Origin: Bacteroidaceae bacterium
Lineage (GTDB): Bacteria > Bacteroidota > Bacteroidia > Bacteroidales > Bacteroidaceae
Assembly (NCBI GenBank): GCA_900765575.1
Contig: CAAFRW010000150.1
Span: 1-5,173, forward strand
DNA length: 5,173 bases
Direction: 5' to 3'
Part shown: positions 1 to 5,079 of the stretch, piece by piece
Layout: every line of letters begins with the position of its first letter
How positions within the stretch are numbered: position 1 is the stretch's first letter
Notes under the pieces: model-generated
Told to the model about the DNA's origin: nothing
Databases searched by the model: none
What the model saw: the letters and a program-made list of their open reading frames with translations, nothing else
Position numbers and translations under genes: made by a program

Positions 1-1
1 G

Positions 2-304
2 TACAGGACGGAGAACGAGAAATTGGAGAAGGATTTGCCCACGTTGCGGGAAGTAGTCGGCGGTACGTGGAAAAAGGAAGATGAGTTGAAGCAACTTAAA
101 TCCGAAGTGGCGGTGTTGGAGAGAAAAATCCAACTGAGCCTTGCTCCGTCCCGGCAGACTGACAGCGGGGATACGGAACAAACGCAGGATATAAAGGCGA
201 TGTTGCCGGAGAATGGCGGCAAGAACCCGTCCACGGACGACCGTGTCGTCATTGTCCGTCCAAAACCGCTTGTTCCGGAAACCTCAAAAGGGATAAAATT
301 GTAA
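2..304 (+). CDS. C-terminal end of a probable MobB-type relaxase / mobilisation protein (partial)
   Basis: The frame is open from the left edge and ends at TAA 302-304, giving the last 100 residues of a longer protein; a TTG inside it is not a real start. The first 50-55 residues are charged and heptad-like, with the segment TWKKEDELKQLKSEVAVLERK followed by IQLSLAP. This pattern resembles, from memory, the C-terminal coiled coil of relaxases carried by Bacteroides conjugative and mobilisable transposons. A low-complexity linker and a basic tail (VVIVRPKPLVPETSKGIKL) follow. Such proteins nick the transfer origin and stay bound to the DNA strand; the catalytic domain would lie left of the window. 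In CTnDOT-like elements a coupling-protein gene usually follows the relaxase, but here the next gene is a convergent MACPF gene, which suggests a cargo insertion or an element end. The family call rests on the tail only and is moderate. Confidence 0.6.
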   Translation, partial: YRTENEKLEKDLPTLREVVGGTWKKEDELKQLKSEVAVLERKIQLSLAPSRQTDSGDTEQTQDIKAMLPENGGKNPSTDDRVVIVRPKPLVPETSKGIKL

Positions 305-313
305 TGATGCTAA

Positions 314-342
314 AACGGTGGGATGAAATTCATCCCACCGTT
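314..342. terminator. Bidirectional hairpin terminator between convergent genes
   Basis: AACGGTGGGATG (314-325) pairs perfectly with CATCCCACCGTT (331-342), a 12-bp stem with a 5-base loop. It lies between the stop codons of the relaxase (304) and the MACPF gene (364). On the minus strand the stem runs into TTTTAG, so it looks like a classical intrinsic terminator for the MACPF gene. On the plus strand there is no U-run after the stem, so termination of the relaxase transcript would be weaker. Confidence 0.85.
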
Positions 343-363
343 GCTGAAAATAGCCGGACTCAC

Positions 364-1920
364 TTAAAATTCATTCTGTTTATCCGTAGTAGTGATACAT
401 TTCACATCATCGTGAACTAATCCTGCACTATACCAAGCATTTCCGTTTTCCGACCAATAGAATTGGTCGGTCGTGCCTTTGGAAATTTTATAGTTCTTGC
501 CGCTGATTTTTACACCGAAGCCTGAAATCATTTCCGAATCGGAGGCTTTCACCACTCCATCGGATAACGGGGCTTTCTTAATCGCCACGATGTTGTCCGT
601 CAAGCATCCTGTCACGCCTTCATTGGCATGGTTGCCACGGGCTATCCATTCCGAACCATCCACTTTGCTCTTGTCTATGAACTTTACGCCGACCAGACCT
701 TCCGTATGGGCGTGTCCTAACGCATAGTAGAAATAGAAGCTGCCCTTTTTACTGGCGGTCACATGGTCGAATATATTCTCCGGCAACTTGAAATATTTCC
801 GGTTGACAGATTTGGAACCCGTGTCGTCGATGGCATAGTAGTATTCAGGAGCCTTCTCTTCTTTTCCGAAATGACGGCCGATAACATCTGTAATGACTCT
901 CTTATAAGGAACGGCTTGGAAAGTACGCTCCTTAATGAAAGCATCGAGAGCATCCTTCATCATCTTCTGGCGTGTAGGGTCTTCTACAAACTCCCATATG
1001 GGAATCAGACCGCAGTCCTCGTTGGACGAACCGGAAGATGAATATACATATCCCAACATAGCCATTGAACGCGGGTTGTCGAAGTTGCAGGATGCCTGCC
1101 ATTCGGACAGACCTGCAATAGAGGTGTCGCCACCGATTCTGCGTTCCTTGACAATCTTAACGGTGTTTTGGTAGCAGTCGGTATCCTGCTGGCTGAATTC
1201 TTCATTCGGATTGAGTTCCAACATCTTTCCGTCGATTGATGCGGGGAACTTGAAATGCAAATCCATGTTCACCTGTGTGGTGATGGCACTTTCCCAGAAT
1301 GAAACTTCACGCAGCATATAATACTCGTACTTGGAACCGTAAAAGGCTTTGGTAATCAAATGGGTTCCGTAATCCAGAAACAATTTTTTCAGGCTGGACG
1401 GATCGCTCGGATAGAGCGGCGAGCCGTTTGCGGCAATACCGTTGATATTGTTCCATGCCTCTGCCAGCATGTACTTTTTCCAATCGGCTTTTACCTGCGG
1501 GTTCAGTGCCAGAGAGAACTGCTTGTTGATGAACATCTTGATACCGTATTCATAAGTGTCTTCGTTCTTCATCGAGTTCTTGGTGGCGACGGAAAGGTTA
1601 CCATGAAACGGAGTGGAACCCGCCTGTGTCAAACCTACTCCCAGACCGAAGGTGTTGTTGATGTTTTGGGTGGTCTTTTCATAAGTATCTCCCGTGATGT
1701 CCACCACTACGGAATCCGGCGTGTCATCTACATTGATGTTACCGGCCTGCTTCAACAGTTCATAGTCCAAAATTGCGGCGAGGCAATTGTTCGAGCCCAG
1801 TTCACCCGTGATGTCACAGCCATGCCCGAAACCGGTTTTGATAACCAATTCGGCATCTTGGGGATTGACACTGCCCAGCATACCGGGAAGTCCCATACTA
1901 CTGATTTTTTTCTCTTCCAT
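364..1920 (-). CDS. MACPF-domain (perforin-like) pore-forming protein without a signal peptide
   Basis: This 518-residue protein carries the MACPF signature: YGTH at residues 184-187 (context LFLDYGTHLITKAF), the glycine pair of the bend at 263-264 (ERRIGGD), a following W274 in LSEWQASC, and the closing strand LIPIWEF at 305-311. The MACPF fold probably spans about residues 25-340. About 350-518 forms a separate aromatic- and glycine-rich, probably beta-rich C-terminal domain that could bind a receptor, glycan or membrane; I do not recognise it. MACPF proteins oligomerise into membrane pores. In Bacteroidales, secreted MACPF toxins (the BSAP group) kill related strains but normally carry a lipoprotein signal. 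Here the N-terminus (MEEKKISSMGLPGMLGSVN) has no hydrophobic segment or lipobox, and an in-frame TAA five codons upstream of the ATG rules out a longer start. Seven cysteines are present, none in a lipobox. Its own promoter and a LytTR-like operator lie upstream. The domain call is firm; toxin role and export route are inferred. Confidence 0.9.
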   Translation of the reverse strand: MEEKKISSMGLPGMLGSVNPQDAELVIKTGFGHGCDITGELGSNNCLAAILDYELLKQAGNINVDDTPDSVVVDITGDTYEKTTQNINNTFGLGVGLTQAGSTPFHGNLSVATKNSMKNEDTYEYGIKMFINKQFSLALNPQVKADWKKYMLAEAWNNINGIAANGSPLYPSDPSSLKKLFLDYGTHLITKAFYGSKYEYYMLREVSFWESAITTQVNMDLHFKFPASIDGKMLELNPNEEFSQQDTDCYQNTVKIVKERRIGGDTSIAGLSEWQASCNFDNPRSMAMLGYVYSSSGSSNEDCGLIPIWEFVEDPTRQKMMKDALDAFIKERTFQAVPYKRVITDVIGRHFGKEEKAPEYYYAIDDTGSKSVNRKYFKLPENIFDHVTASKKGSFYFYYALGHAHTEGLVGVKFIDKSKVDGSEWIARGNHANEGVTGCLTDNIVAIKKAPLSDGVVKASDSEMISGFGVKISGKNYKISKGTTDQFYWSENGNAWYSAGLVHDDVKCITTTDKQNEF

Positions 1921-1977
1921 GATTTTTAAATTTTAGATTCTACAAATTATTGATACATCTCTGTAAGCCTACGCCTG

Positions 1978-2008
1978 CAAATCTATCGGAAAGGCCTATG
2001 CAATCCAA
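1978..2008 (-). promoter_or_regulatory. Promoter of the MACPF gene (Bacteroides -33/-7 type)
   Basis: On the minus strand TTGG (2005-2008; consensus TTTG) is followed after exactly 19 bases by TAGATTTG (1978-1985), a perfect match to the Bacteroides -7 consensus TAnnTTTG. Transcription would begin near 1971, leaving a leader of about 50 bases before the ATG at 1920. The A/T-rich stretch just before the ATG fits Bacteroides ribosome binding, which does not depend on Shine-Dalgarno pairing. The nearest operator repeat ends 7 bases upstream of the -33 element. Confidence 0.7.
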
Positions 2009-2015
2009 CTATTAT

Positions 2016-2066
2016 TACCCGGTGTCCGATTATCATTTCCCGATGCCGGAATACGATTTCCGTATG
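2016..2066 (-). promoter_or_regulatory. Three 21-bp-spaced operator repeats upstream of the MACPF gene (probable LytTR sites)
   Basis: Read on the minus strand toward the gene, the 9-mers are CATACGGAA (2066-2058), CATCGGGAA (2045-2037) and CACCGGGTA (2024-2016). Their starts are exactly 21 bases apart, and the two distal 21-base units are clearly related over their full length. They match the motif CATTGGGAA of the array near 4805-4958 at 7, 8 and 6 of 9 positions. A 9-bp repeat with a 12-bp spacer is the known layout of LytTR binding sites (AgrA, ComE). The position directly upstream of the -33 element is that of an activator. The short open frame crossing these repeats (1998-2126) looks like a by-product of the 21-base period. 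Confidence 0.65.
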
Positions 2067-2265
2067 GAGGAACAATCGCCACCCGGCACATATAAATACC
2101 TGTCGGAAAGGGAAAGACACCAATAGGAAATTTTATTTTCATCCGTTGGTTTTATCCTCTATTTTCATGGAGTAAGCCTACAAAAACATCAAACGGTCAG
2201 ATGTAACAGCCGTTCAGGGATACCGAAAACTGTATAGAGTAGGTAAATTTTAAATATGTAATAAT

Positions 2266-2484
2266 ATGAATGATTGTATTGTACTTAATGGAAATATAAT
2301 GCTTTGGCAAGGACAAGGTCATTGGGTAAATTTTGCAGATGGAGCGGGGCAATTCAGCATCCCGATTAATATGGATCACGTGTTTGCGGTGGATAGGTTG
2401 ATTATTGATGGCAATGAATTTAATGTCAATGAAGCTCGCAACCATCCCCAAGAAACCATTTTTGCGGTTGTTCAAAGAAGCTAA
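2266..2484 (+). CDS. Orphan 72-residue protein of unknown function
   Basis: The ATG is the only nearby start, because an in-frame TAA lies five codons upstream at 2251-2253. The product (MNDCIVLNGNIMLWQGQGHW... ending ETIFAVVQRS) has no signal peptide or membrane helix. It looks like a small folded, beta-rich soluble domain, with hydrophobic residues alternating and the motif VDRLIIDGNEF. I recognise no family. The gene diverges from the MACPF gene and is closed by a strong hairpin terminator 34 bases after its stop, which supports it being expressed as a single-gene unit. Only a weak -7-like TAAATTTT (2244-2251) is visible upstream. An immunity or accessory role for the MACPF protein is possible from position alone. 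The antiparallel frame over 2197-2538 starts inside the terminator stem and is less likely. Confidence 0.55.
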   Translation: MNDCIVLNGNIMLWQGQGHWVNFADGAGQFSIPINMDHVFAVDRLIIDGNEFNVNEARNHPQETIFAVVQRS

Positions 2485-2517
2485 GCACAGTGCTTCGATA
2501 GTACCTGTCGTAATTTG

Positions 2518-2563
2518 AATATCCCCGTCGAAACACACTTGTGCTTATCGACGGGGATATTTT
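2518..2563 (+). terminator. Strong intrinsic terminator after the 72-residue gene
   Basis: The arm AATATCCCCGTCGA (2518-2531) is perfectly complementary to TCGACGGGGATATT (2548-2561). The 16-base loop contains a further CAC/GTG pairing, and TTT-A-T follows. This separates the small gene from the LytTR gene, whose operator starts at 2604. Confidence 0.85.
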
Positions 2564-2603
2564 ATATCTGCATGATACCCACCTGATTGTCTGTACTCCT
2601 GTC

Positions 2604-2671
2604 CGATGGGAAAATGACGTCAGATATTGGGAAATAAAAAACTGCCGGTTTCTTTTAACTTTCTTTCTTTA
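2604..2671 (+). promoter_or_regulatory. Two 21-bp-spaced operator repeats and weak promoter of the LytTR gene
   Basis: CGATGGGAA (2604-2612) and TATTGGGAA (2625-2633) start 21 bases apart, and the second matches CATTGGGAA at 8 of 9 positions. Both read in the direction of the LytTR gene, whose ATG is at 2700. Applying the spacing of the other two promoters puts the -33 element at ACTG (2641-2644) and the -7 element at TTTCTTTA (2664-2671), both poor matches. TAACTTTC (2656-2663) is a closer -7 match but lacks that spacing. The repeats suggest autoregulation; the exact promoter is uncertain. Confidence 0.5.
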
Positions 2672-2699
2672 GCGGATTTTTCATTAAAAACATTTCAAA

Positions 2700-3278
2700 A
2701 TGAAGTATGTCGTATTAAAAAATTCACATAGCATATTATGTGTTCAGCTTCCGGAGGGATTCGGAGCTAACCTCGAAATTGTCTGTTTTGAGAATCAGGC
2801 AGAATTCGATAGTTTTCTAAAAGAAGCCCCAACAGGTGTATGTCAAATCGGATTTCCGCAACCAGGTGCCGGGATGATAGAAGAGCAGGGCGACTCTGTT
2901 CACGATGGTTTATTTATTCGTCAAAACGATTTCTTTAGGAAGATTTTGTTTTGTGAAATCAAGTGGATAGAAGCCTCCCGGAGTTATTGCTATATTCATA
3001 CCACCAAACAGAATAAGCTGATAGCGACCTGCCCGATGGCGGAAGTAAAAAAGAAACTCCCGCCTGATTTATTTATCCAGATACACCGTTCCTACATTAT
3101 CAACAAGAAATGCGTCAATAAATTTGTGGGCAATGCGGTTTACATTGACGAGGAATCATTTCCGGTGAGCCGTAAATTCAAGCCAATGGTTTTAGACCAA
3201 TTCCTTTTTCTGGAAAACCCGAAAGACAAACCGGAAAATGATTTTCAAAAAGATACTGAAGAAGAACGGACAGATTAA
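2700..3278 (+). CDS. Stand-alone LytTR-family DNA-binding transcription regulator
   Basis: The product has 192 residues. A LytTR DNA-binding domain covers about residues 70-165: the strand IKWIEASRSYCYIHT (87-101), then MAEVKKKLPPDLFIQIHRSYIIN (113-135) with the typical HRS, and FPVSRKFKP (154-162), the usual end of the domain. LytTR domains bind paired 9-bp direct repeats about 21 bp apart, and such repeats occur upstream of this gene, the MACPF gene and the right-hand promoter. The N-terminal 70 residues are not a receiver domain: no phosphorylated-aspartate pattern is visible, so the activating signal is unknown. The C-terminal 20 residues are charged and probably disordered. The start is the first ATG after an A/T-rich leader. 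The AraC-type gene follows after 115 bases with its own probable promoter. Family assignment is firm; its target genes are inferred. Confidence 0.88.
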   Translation: MKYVVLKNSHSILCVQLPEGFGANLEIVCFENQAEFDSFLKEAPTGVCQIGFPQPGAGMIEEQGDSVHDGLFIRQNDFFRKILFCEIKWIEASRSYCYIHTTKQNKLIATCPMAEVKKKLPPDLFIQIHRSYIINKKCVNKFVGNAVYIDEESFPVSRKFKPMVLDQFLFLENPKDKPENDFQKDTEEERTD

Positions 3279-3283
3279 TTTGC

Positions 3284-3310
3284 AAGAAAGCGGTATCTTT
3301 CTTCGATTTT
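3284..3310 (+). terminator. Weak hairpin after the LytTR gene
   Basis: AAGAAAG (3284-3290) pairs with CTTTCTT (3297-3303) around a 6-base loop, followed by CGATTTT. It lies just past the LytTR stop and could give partial termination or attenuation into the AraC-type gene. The stem is A/T-rich and short. Confidence 0.4.
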
Positions 3311-3333
3311 GCAGAAAAATCTATGTATTTTTG
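3302..3333 (+). promoter_or_regulatory. Probable promoter of the membrane AraC-type regulator
   Basis: TATTTTTG (3326-3333) is a perfect Bacteroides -7 element. TTCG (3302-3305), 20 bases upstream, matches three of four bases of the -33 consensus. Transcription would start near 3340, about 54 bases before the ATG at 3394. No CATTGGGAA-type repeats are found here, so the gene appears to lie outside the proposed LytTR regulon. Confidence 0.5.
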
Positions 3334-3393
3334 CAAAAAATAGATTAAATAACAAACGCATAAACAGACAGTTATGTATTATTTGAAAAGTTT

Positions 3394-4539
3394 ATGGATA
3401 TAGAAACAGGACTATTAAGTGCAATGCTTCATTTTGCTGTATGTGCATTTTTATTAAGTGCCACATTATTATGTATTCGCCGATACCCTAATAATAAATC
3501 GAGAGCGTACTTGGCTATTGCTTTCTTTGTAACGGTTATTTCATTTGGTCTGCGCGTGTTTGCCGGTTATGCAGGCAGGCCGCTTACCTATCATGTCTTG
3601 CCGATAGCCAATCTCTACGGAGGGCTTATTGCATTGATGATTTACTACCTCTACCCGATAGAAGTCATTCGTCCGGGCTGGCTTAATTTCAAGAGGGGTA
3701 TATTGTTTTTTGCTCCCTGGTTGCTGCTTAATTTGTTTTTGGCTTGCGTCCCTTTCCATTTCAGGGAATTGGCATCCTTTGGCGACATGATAGGGCATAT
3801 CGGTGAATTTAACGTGTGGTTCCGCTTACTGATTATCGTAATAGGCATTATTCCTTATAGTATTATGCTCTTTTACATTCCTTACAACTATAAAACGAGT
3901 AGTGCCGATTGCCAGTGGATTTCCACTTATACGGTCGCTATTCAGGGAGTTGGGATATTCTATACTTTATTTATGCTTACCGGTTCGATGACCGTGAGCA
4001 TTATCCATGTGACTTATTGCATCCTGTTCTGCCTGTTCATCACCTATCAGGAACTATTTCTGCGGATAAACGTGCCTGTTACTCCCCGAGAAATCCCGGT
4101 TGAATCCTCTGTATCATCTGATATACCTGTACCATTAGAGACACTTGATACACCGGATGAAAATATAACCCCGGAAAAGAATAAAGAAAACCCTTTGTGG
4201 CTACAACTCAATGAACTGATAGATAGAGAACAACTCTGGAGAAACCCTGATACGAATATAACCAAATTGGCTGTCCTTTTAAATACAAACCGTAATAAAC
4301 TCACCCAGATAATCCAAGAGCAAGGCTACGATGGTTACAAGGAGTTTATCAATCGTCGCCGGATTGATGAATTTTTGAAAATTGCAGACAGTGATAAATA
4401 CGTAAACGTATTAGACACTTTCTTTAAAGTAGGCTTCCGTTCTAAGGCGACAGCACTCCGTAACTTCAAAGAATATACAGGAATGCTCCCGAGTGAATAT
4501 TTACAGCTAAAGCTCAAAAAAAAGACAAAAACGCCTTAA
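3394..4539 (+). CDS. Membrane-bound AraC-family regulator (seven helices plus C-terminal HTH)
   Basis: In this 381-residue protein the N-terminal half has about seven hydrophobic segments, near residues 8-28, 38-58, 67-87, 102-121, 142-162, 178-197 and 201-221. A Pro/Glu/Ser-rich linker (about 228-266) leads to an AraC-type DNA-binding domain at 268-372. The first helix-turn-helix is around NITKLAVLLNTNRNKLTQII; the second, around VLDTFFKVGFRSKATALRNF, is followed by KEYTGMLPSEYL, the usual AraC ending. Such fusions, common in Bacteroidetes, are thought to sense a signal at the inner membrane and act directly on nearby DNA. The start 3394 is preferred over the ATG at 3374, whose frame stops after nine codons. 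The gene follows the LytTR gene on the same strand but has its own promoter. A possible autoregulatory motif is the ATGCGTTTTG repeat downstream, with an inverted near-copy in its leader. Ligand and targets are unknown. Confidence 0.85.
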   Translation: MDIETGLLSAMLHFAVCAFLLSATLLCIRRYPNNKSRAYLAIAFFVTVISFGLRVFAGYAGRPLTYHVLPIANLYGGLIALMIYYLYPIEVIRPGWLNFKRGILFFAPWLLLNLFLACVPFHFRELASFGDMIGHIGEFNVWFRLLIIVIGIIPYSIMLFYIPYNYKTSSADCQWISTYTVAIQGVGIFYTLFMLTGSMTVSIIHVTYCILFCLFITYQELFLRINVPVTPREIPVESSVSSDIPVPLETLDTPDENITPEKNKENPLWLQLNELIDREQLWRNPDTNITKLAVLLNTNRNKLTQIIQEQGYDGYKEFINRRRIDEFLKIADSDKYVNVLDTFFKVGFRSKATALRNFKEYTGMLPSEYLQLKLKKKTKTP

Positions 4540-4550
4540 AAATGCGTTTT
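4528..4550 (+). terminator. Hairpin overlapping the stop codon of the AraC-type gene
   Basis: AAAACGC (4528-4534) pairs with GCGTTTT (4544-4550) across a 9-base loop containing the TAA stop. The right arm ends in four T, so it could terminate weakly. It also forms part of the first ATGCGTTTTGATACC repeat, so its role could be regulatory instead. Confidence 0.4.
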
Positions 4551-4606
4551 GATACCTTCCATGCGTTTTGACACCTAAATAATTGCGTATTATGCGTTTT
4601 GATACC
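4542..4606 (+). repeat. Three direct repeats ATGCGTTTTGAYACC
   Basis: Near-identical 15-mers lie at 4542-4556, 4561-4575 (one base different, GACACC) and 4592-4606. A degenerate piece, TTGCGTATT, sits between the last two at about 4583-4591. Starts are 19 and 31 bases apart. An inverted near-copy (ATGCGTTTG on the minus strand, 3361-3353) lies in the leader of the AraC-type gene. They may be binding sites for that regulator, since AraC proteins bind asymmetric direct repeats; this is inference. Confidence 0.6.
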
Positions 4607-4668
4607 CAAATTAGTGCAGAAACGTATCCTCTGTTATTTTCCCATTTCCTAACTTTATAGTGCGAGTA

Positions 4669-4694
4669 AACGGGAACGCTACGGCGCTTCCGTT
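4669..4694 (+). other. Imperfect hairpin in the non-coding region
   Basis: AACGGGAACGC (4669-4679) pairs with GCGCTTCCGTT (4684-4694) with one A-C mismatch, one G-T pair and a TACG tetraloop. A T-rich stretch follows only after a gap (about 4709-4726), so it is not a standard terminator. It could end readthrough from the AraC-type gene. Nothing else is recognisable between 4607 and 4784. Confidence 0.35.
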
Positions 4695-4804
4695 AGCAGT
4701 TGTTGATGTTTGTTTTTTCTGTTTTTAGAAACCGGGAACAGCTATTCTTGTATCAGAACGAAAGGTGAAAATCCGTTACAGGAATATTGATCGGGAGTAG
4801 AGAA

Positions 4805-4958
4805 CATTGGGAGACCGGAATATGTCATTGGGAAGCTGAAACATTCCATTGGGAAATAAATATGCTCTTGGAAAGTTTTTAGATGCCATTGGGAAATATC
4901 GGAATGCCATTGGGAAGAAAAAACAGTTCATTGAGAAAATAATTCCCGTCATTGCGCA
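4805..4958 (+). repeat. Array of eight 21-bp direct repeats (core CATTGGGAA), probable LytTR operator array
   Basis: The 9-mer cores start at 4805 (CATTGGGAG), 4826, 4847 (both CATTGGGAA), 4866 (TCTTGGAAA, degenerate), 4887, 4908 (both CATTGGGAA), 4929 (CATTGAGAA) and 4950 (CATTGCGCA). Every step is 21 bases except 4847 to 4866, which is 19. The 12-base spacers are mostly unrelated, so only the 9-mer is conserved, as expected for protein sites on one face of the helix. The last unit is embedded in a perfect palindrome, CATTGCGCAATG. The array ends 7 bases before a good -33 element and reads rightward, so the controlled gene lies at or beyond the right edge. Confidence 0.85.
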
Positions 4959-4965
4959 ATGTTTT

Positions 4966-4996
4966 TTTGATTAGTGGAAGTTGGGGCTTAGATTTA
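4966..4996 (+). promoter_or_regulatory. Strong rightward promoter at the end of the repeat array
   Basis: TTTG (4966-4969) is followed by exactly 19 bases and TAGATTTA (4989-4996), which matches TAnnTTTG at all but the last base. The arrangement (9-mer, 7 bases, -33, 19 bases, TAGATTT) is the same as at the MACPF promoter on the other strand. Transcription would start near 5003. Confidence 0.7.
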
Positions 4997-5038
4997 TGCC
5001 AGAAAATTCCTGTTTGGGAGAAAAGTTCTTTGGCATAA
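4994..5038 (+). other. Inverted repeat at the start of the rightward transcript
   Basis: TTATGCCA (4994-5001) is perfectly complementary to TGGCATAA (5031-5038). The interior can form a smaller hairpin from TTCC (5007-5010) with GGGA (5016-5019). Because transcription should begin near 5003, the outer left arm is probably not in the RNA. It is then better read as a DNA-level site overlapping the -7 element than as a leader structure. Confidence 0.4.
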
Positions 5039-5079
5039 TGACATGAAATTAAAAATTGTGGAATGTAAACATTAAAAAG

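Noticed and set aside
1360..1929. A 189-residue plus-strand open frame
   Set aside because: It is a shadow of the MACPF coding sequence on the opposite strand, which has clear domain motifs.
1998..2126. A 42-residue plus-strand frame, Tyr/Pro-rich with heptad-like YYYPVSD / YHFPMPE / YDFRMEE
   Set aside because: Its 7-residue period is the 21-base operator repeat read in another frame, and it overlaps the MACPF promoter. No start context or family supports it.
2197..2538. A 113-residue minus-strand open frame
   Set aside because: It begins inside the terminator hairpin, opposes the more plausible 72-residue gene, and its product shows no recognisable domain.
3325..3334. GTATTTTTGC, matching the CTnDOT attB core GTANNTTTGC
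   Set aside because: The core is short and coincides with the Bacteroides -7 consensus. No matching second end or integrase is present in the window.
4785..4797. A ninth, leftmost repeat unit (TATTGATCGGGAG)
   Set aside because: Its core is interrupted and the spacing to the first clear unit is 20 rather than 21 bases.
4776..4952. A 58-residue minus-strand frame rich in FPM / FPN heptads
   Set aside because: It is the reverse complement of the eight-copy repeat array. The period is exact but only the 9-mer core is conserved, which suits DNA sites rather than a protein.
4805..4958. CRISPR array
   Set aside because: The conserved part is only 9 bases and the period 21 bases, too short for CRISPR repeat-spacer units, and no cas genes are present.
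4805..4958. Iterons of a replication origin
   Set aside because: The spacing would suit iterons, but no replication initiator gene is visible, and the same motif with the same promoter spacing recurs before the MACPF gene, favouring transcription control.
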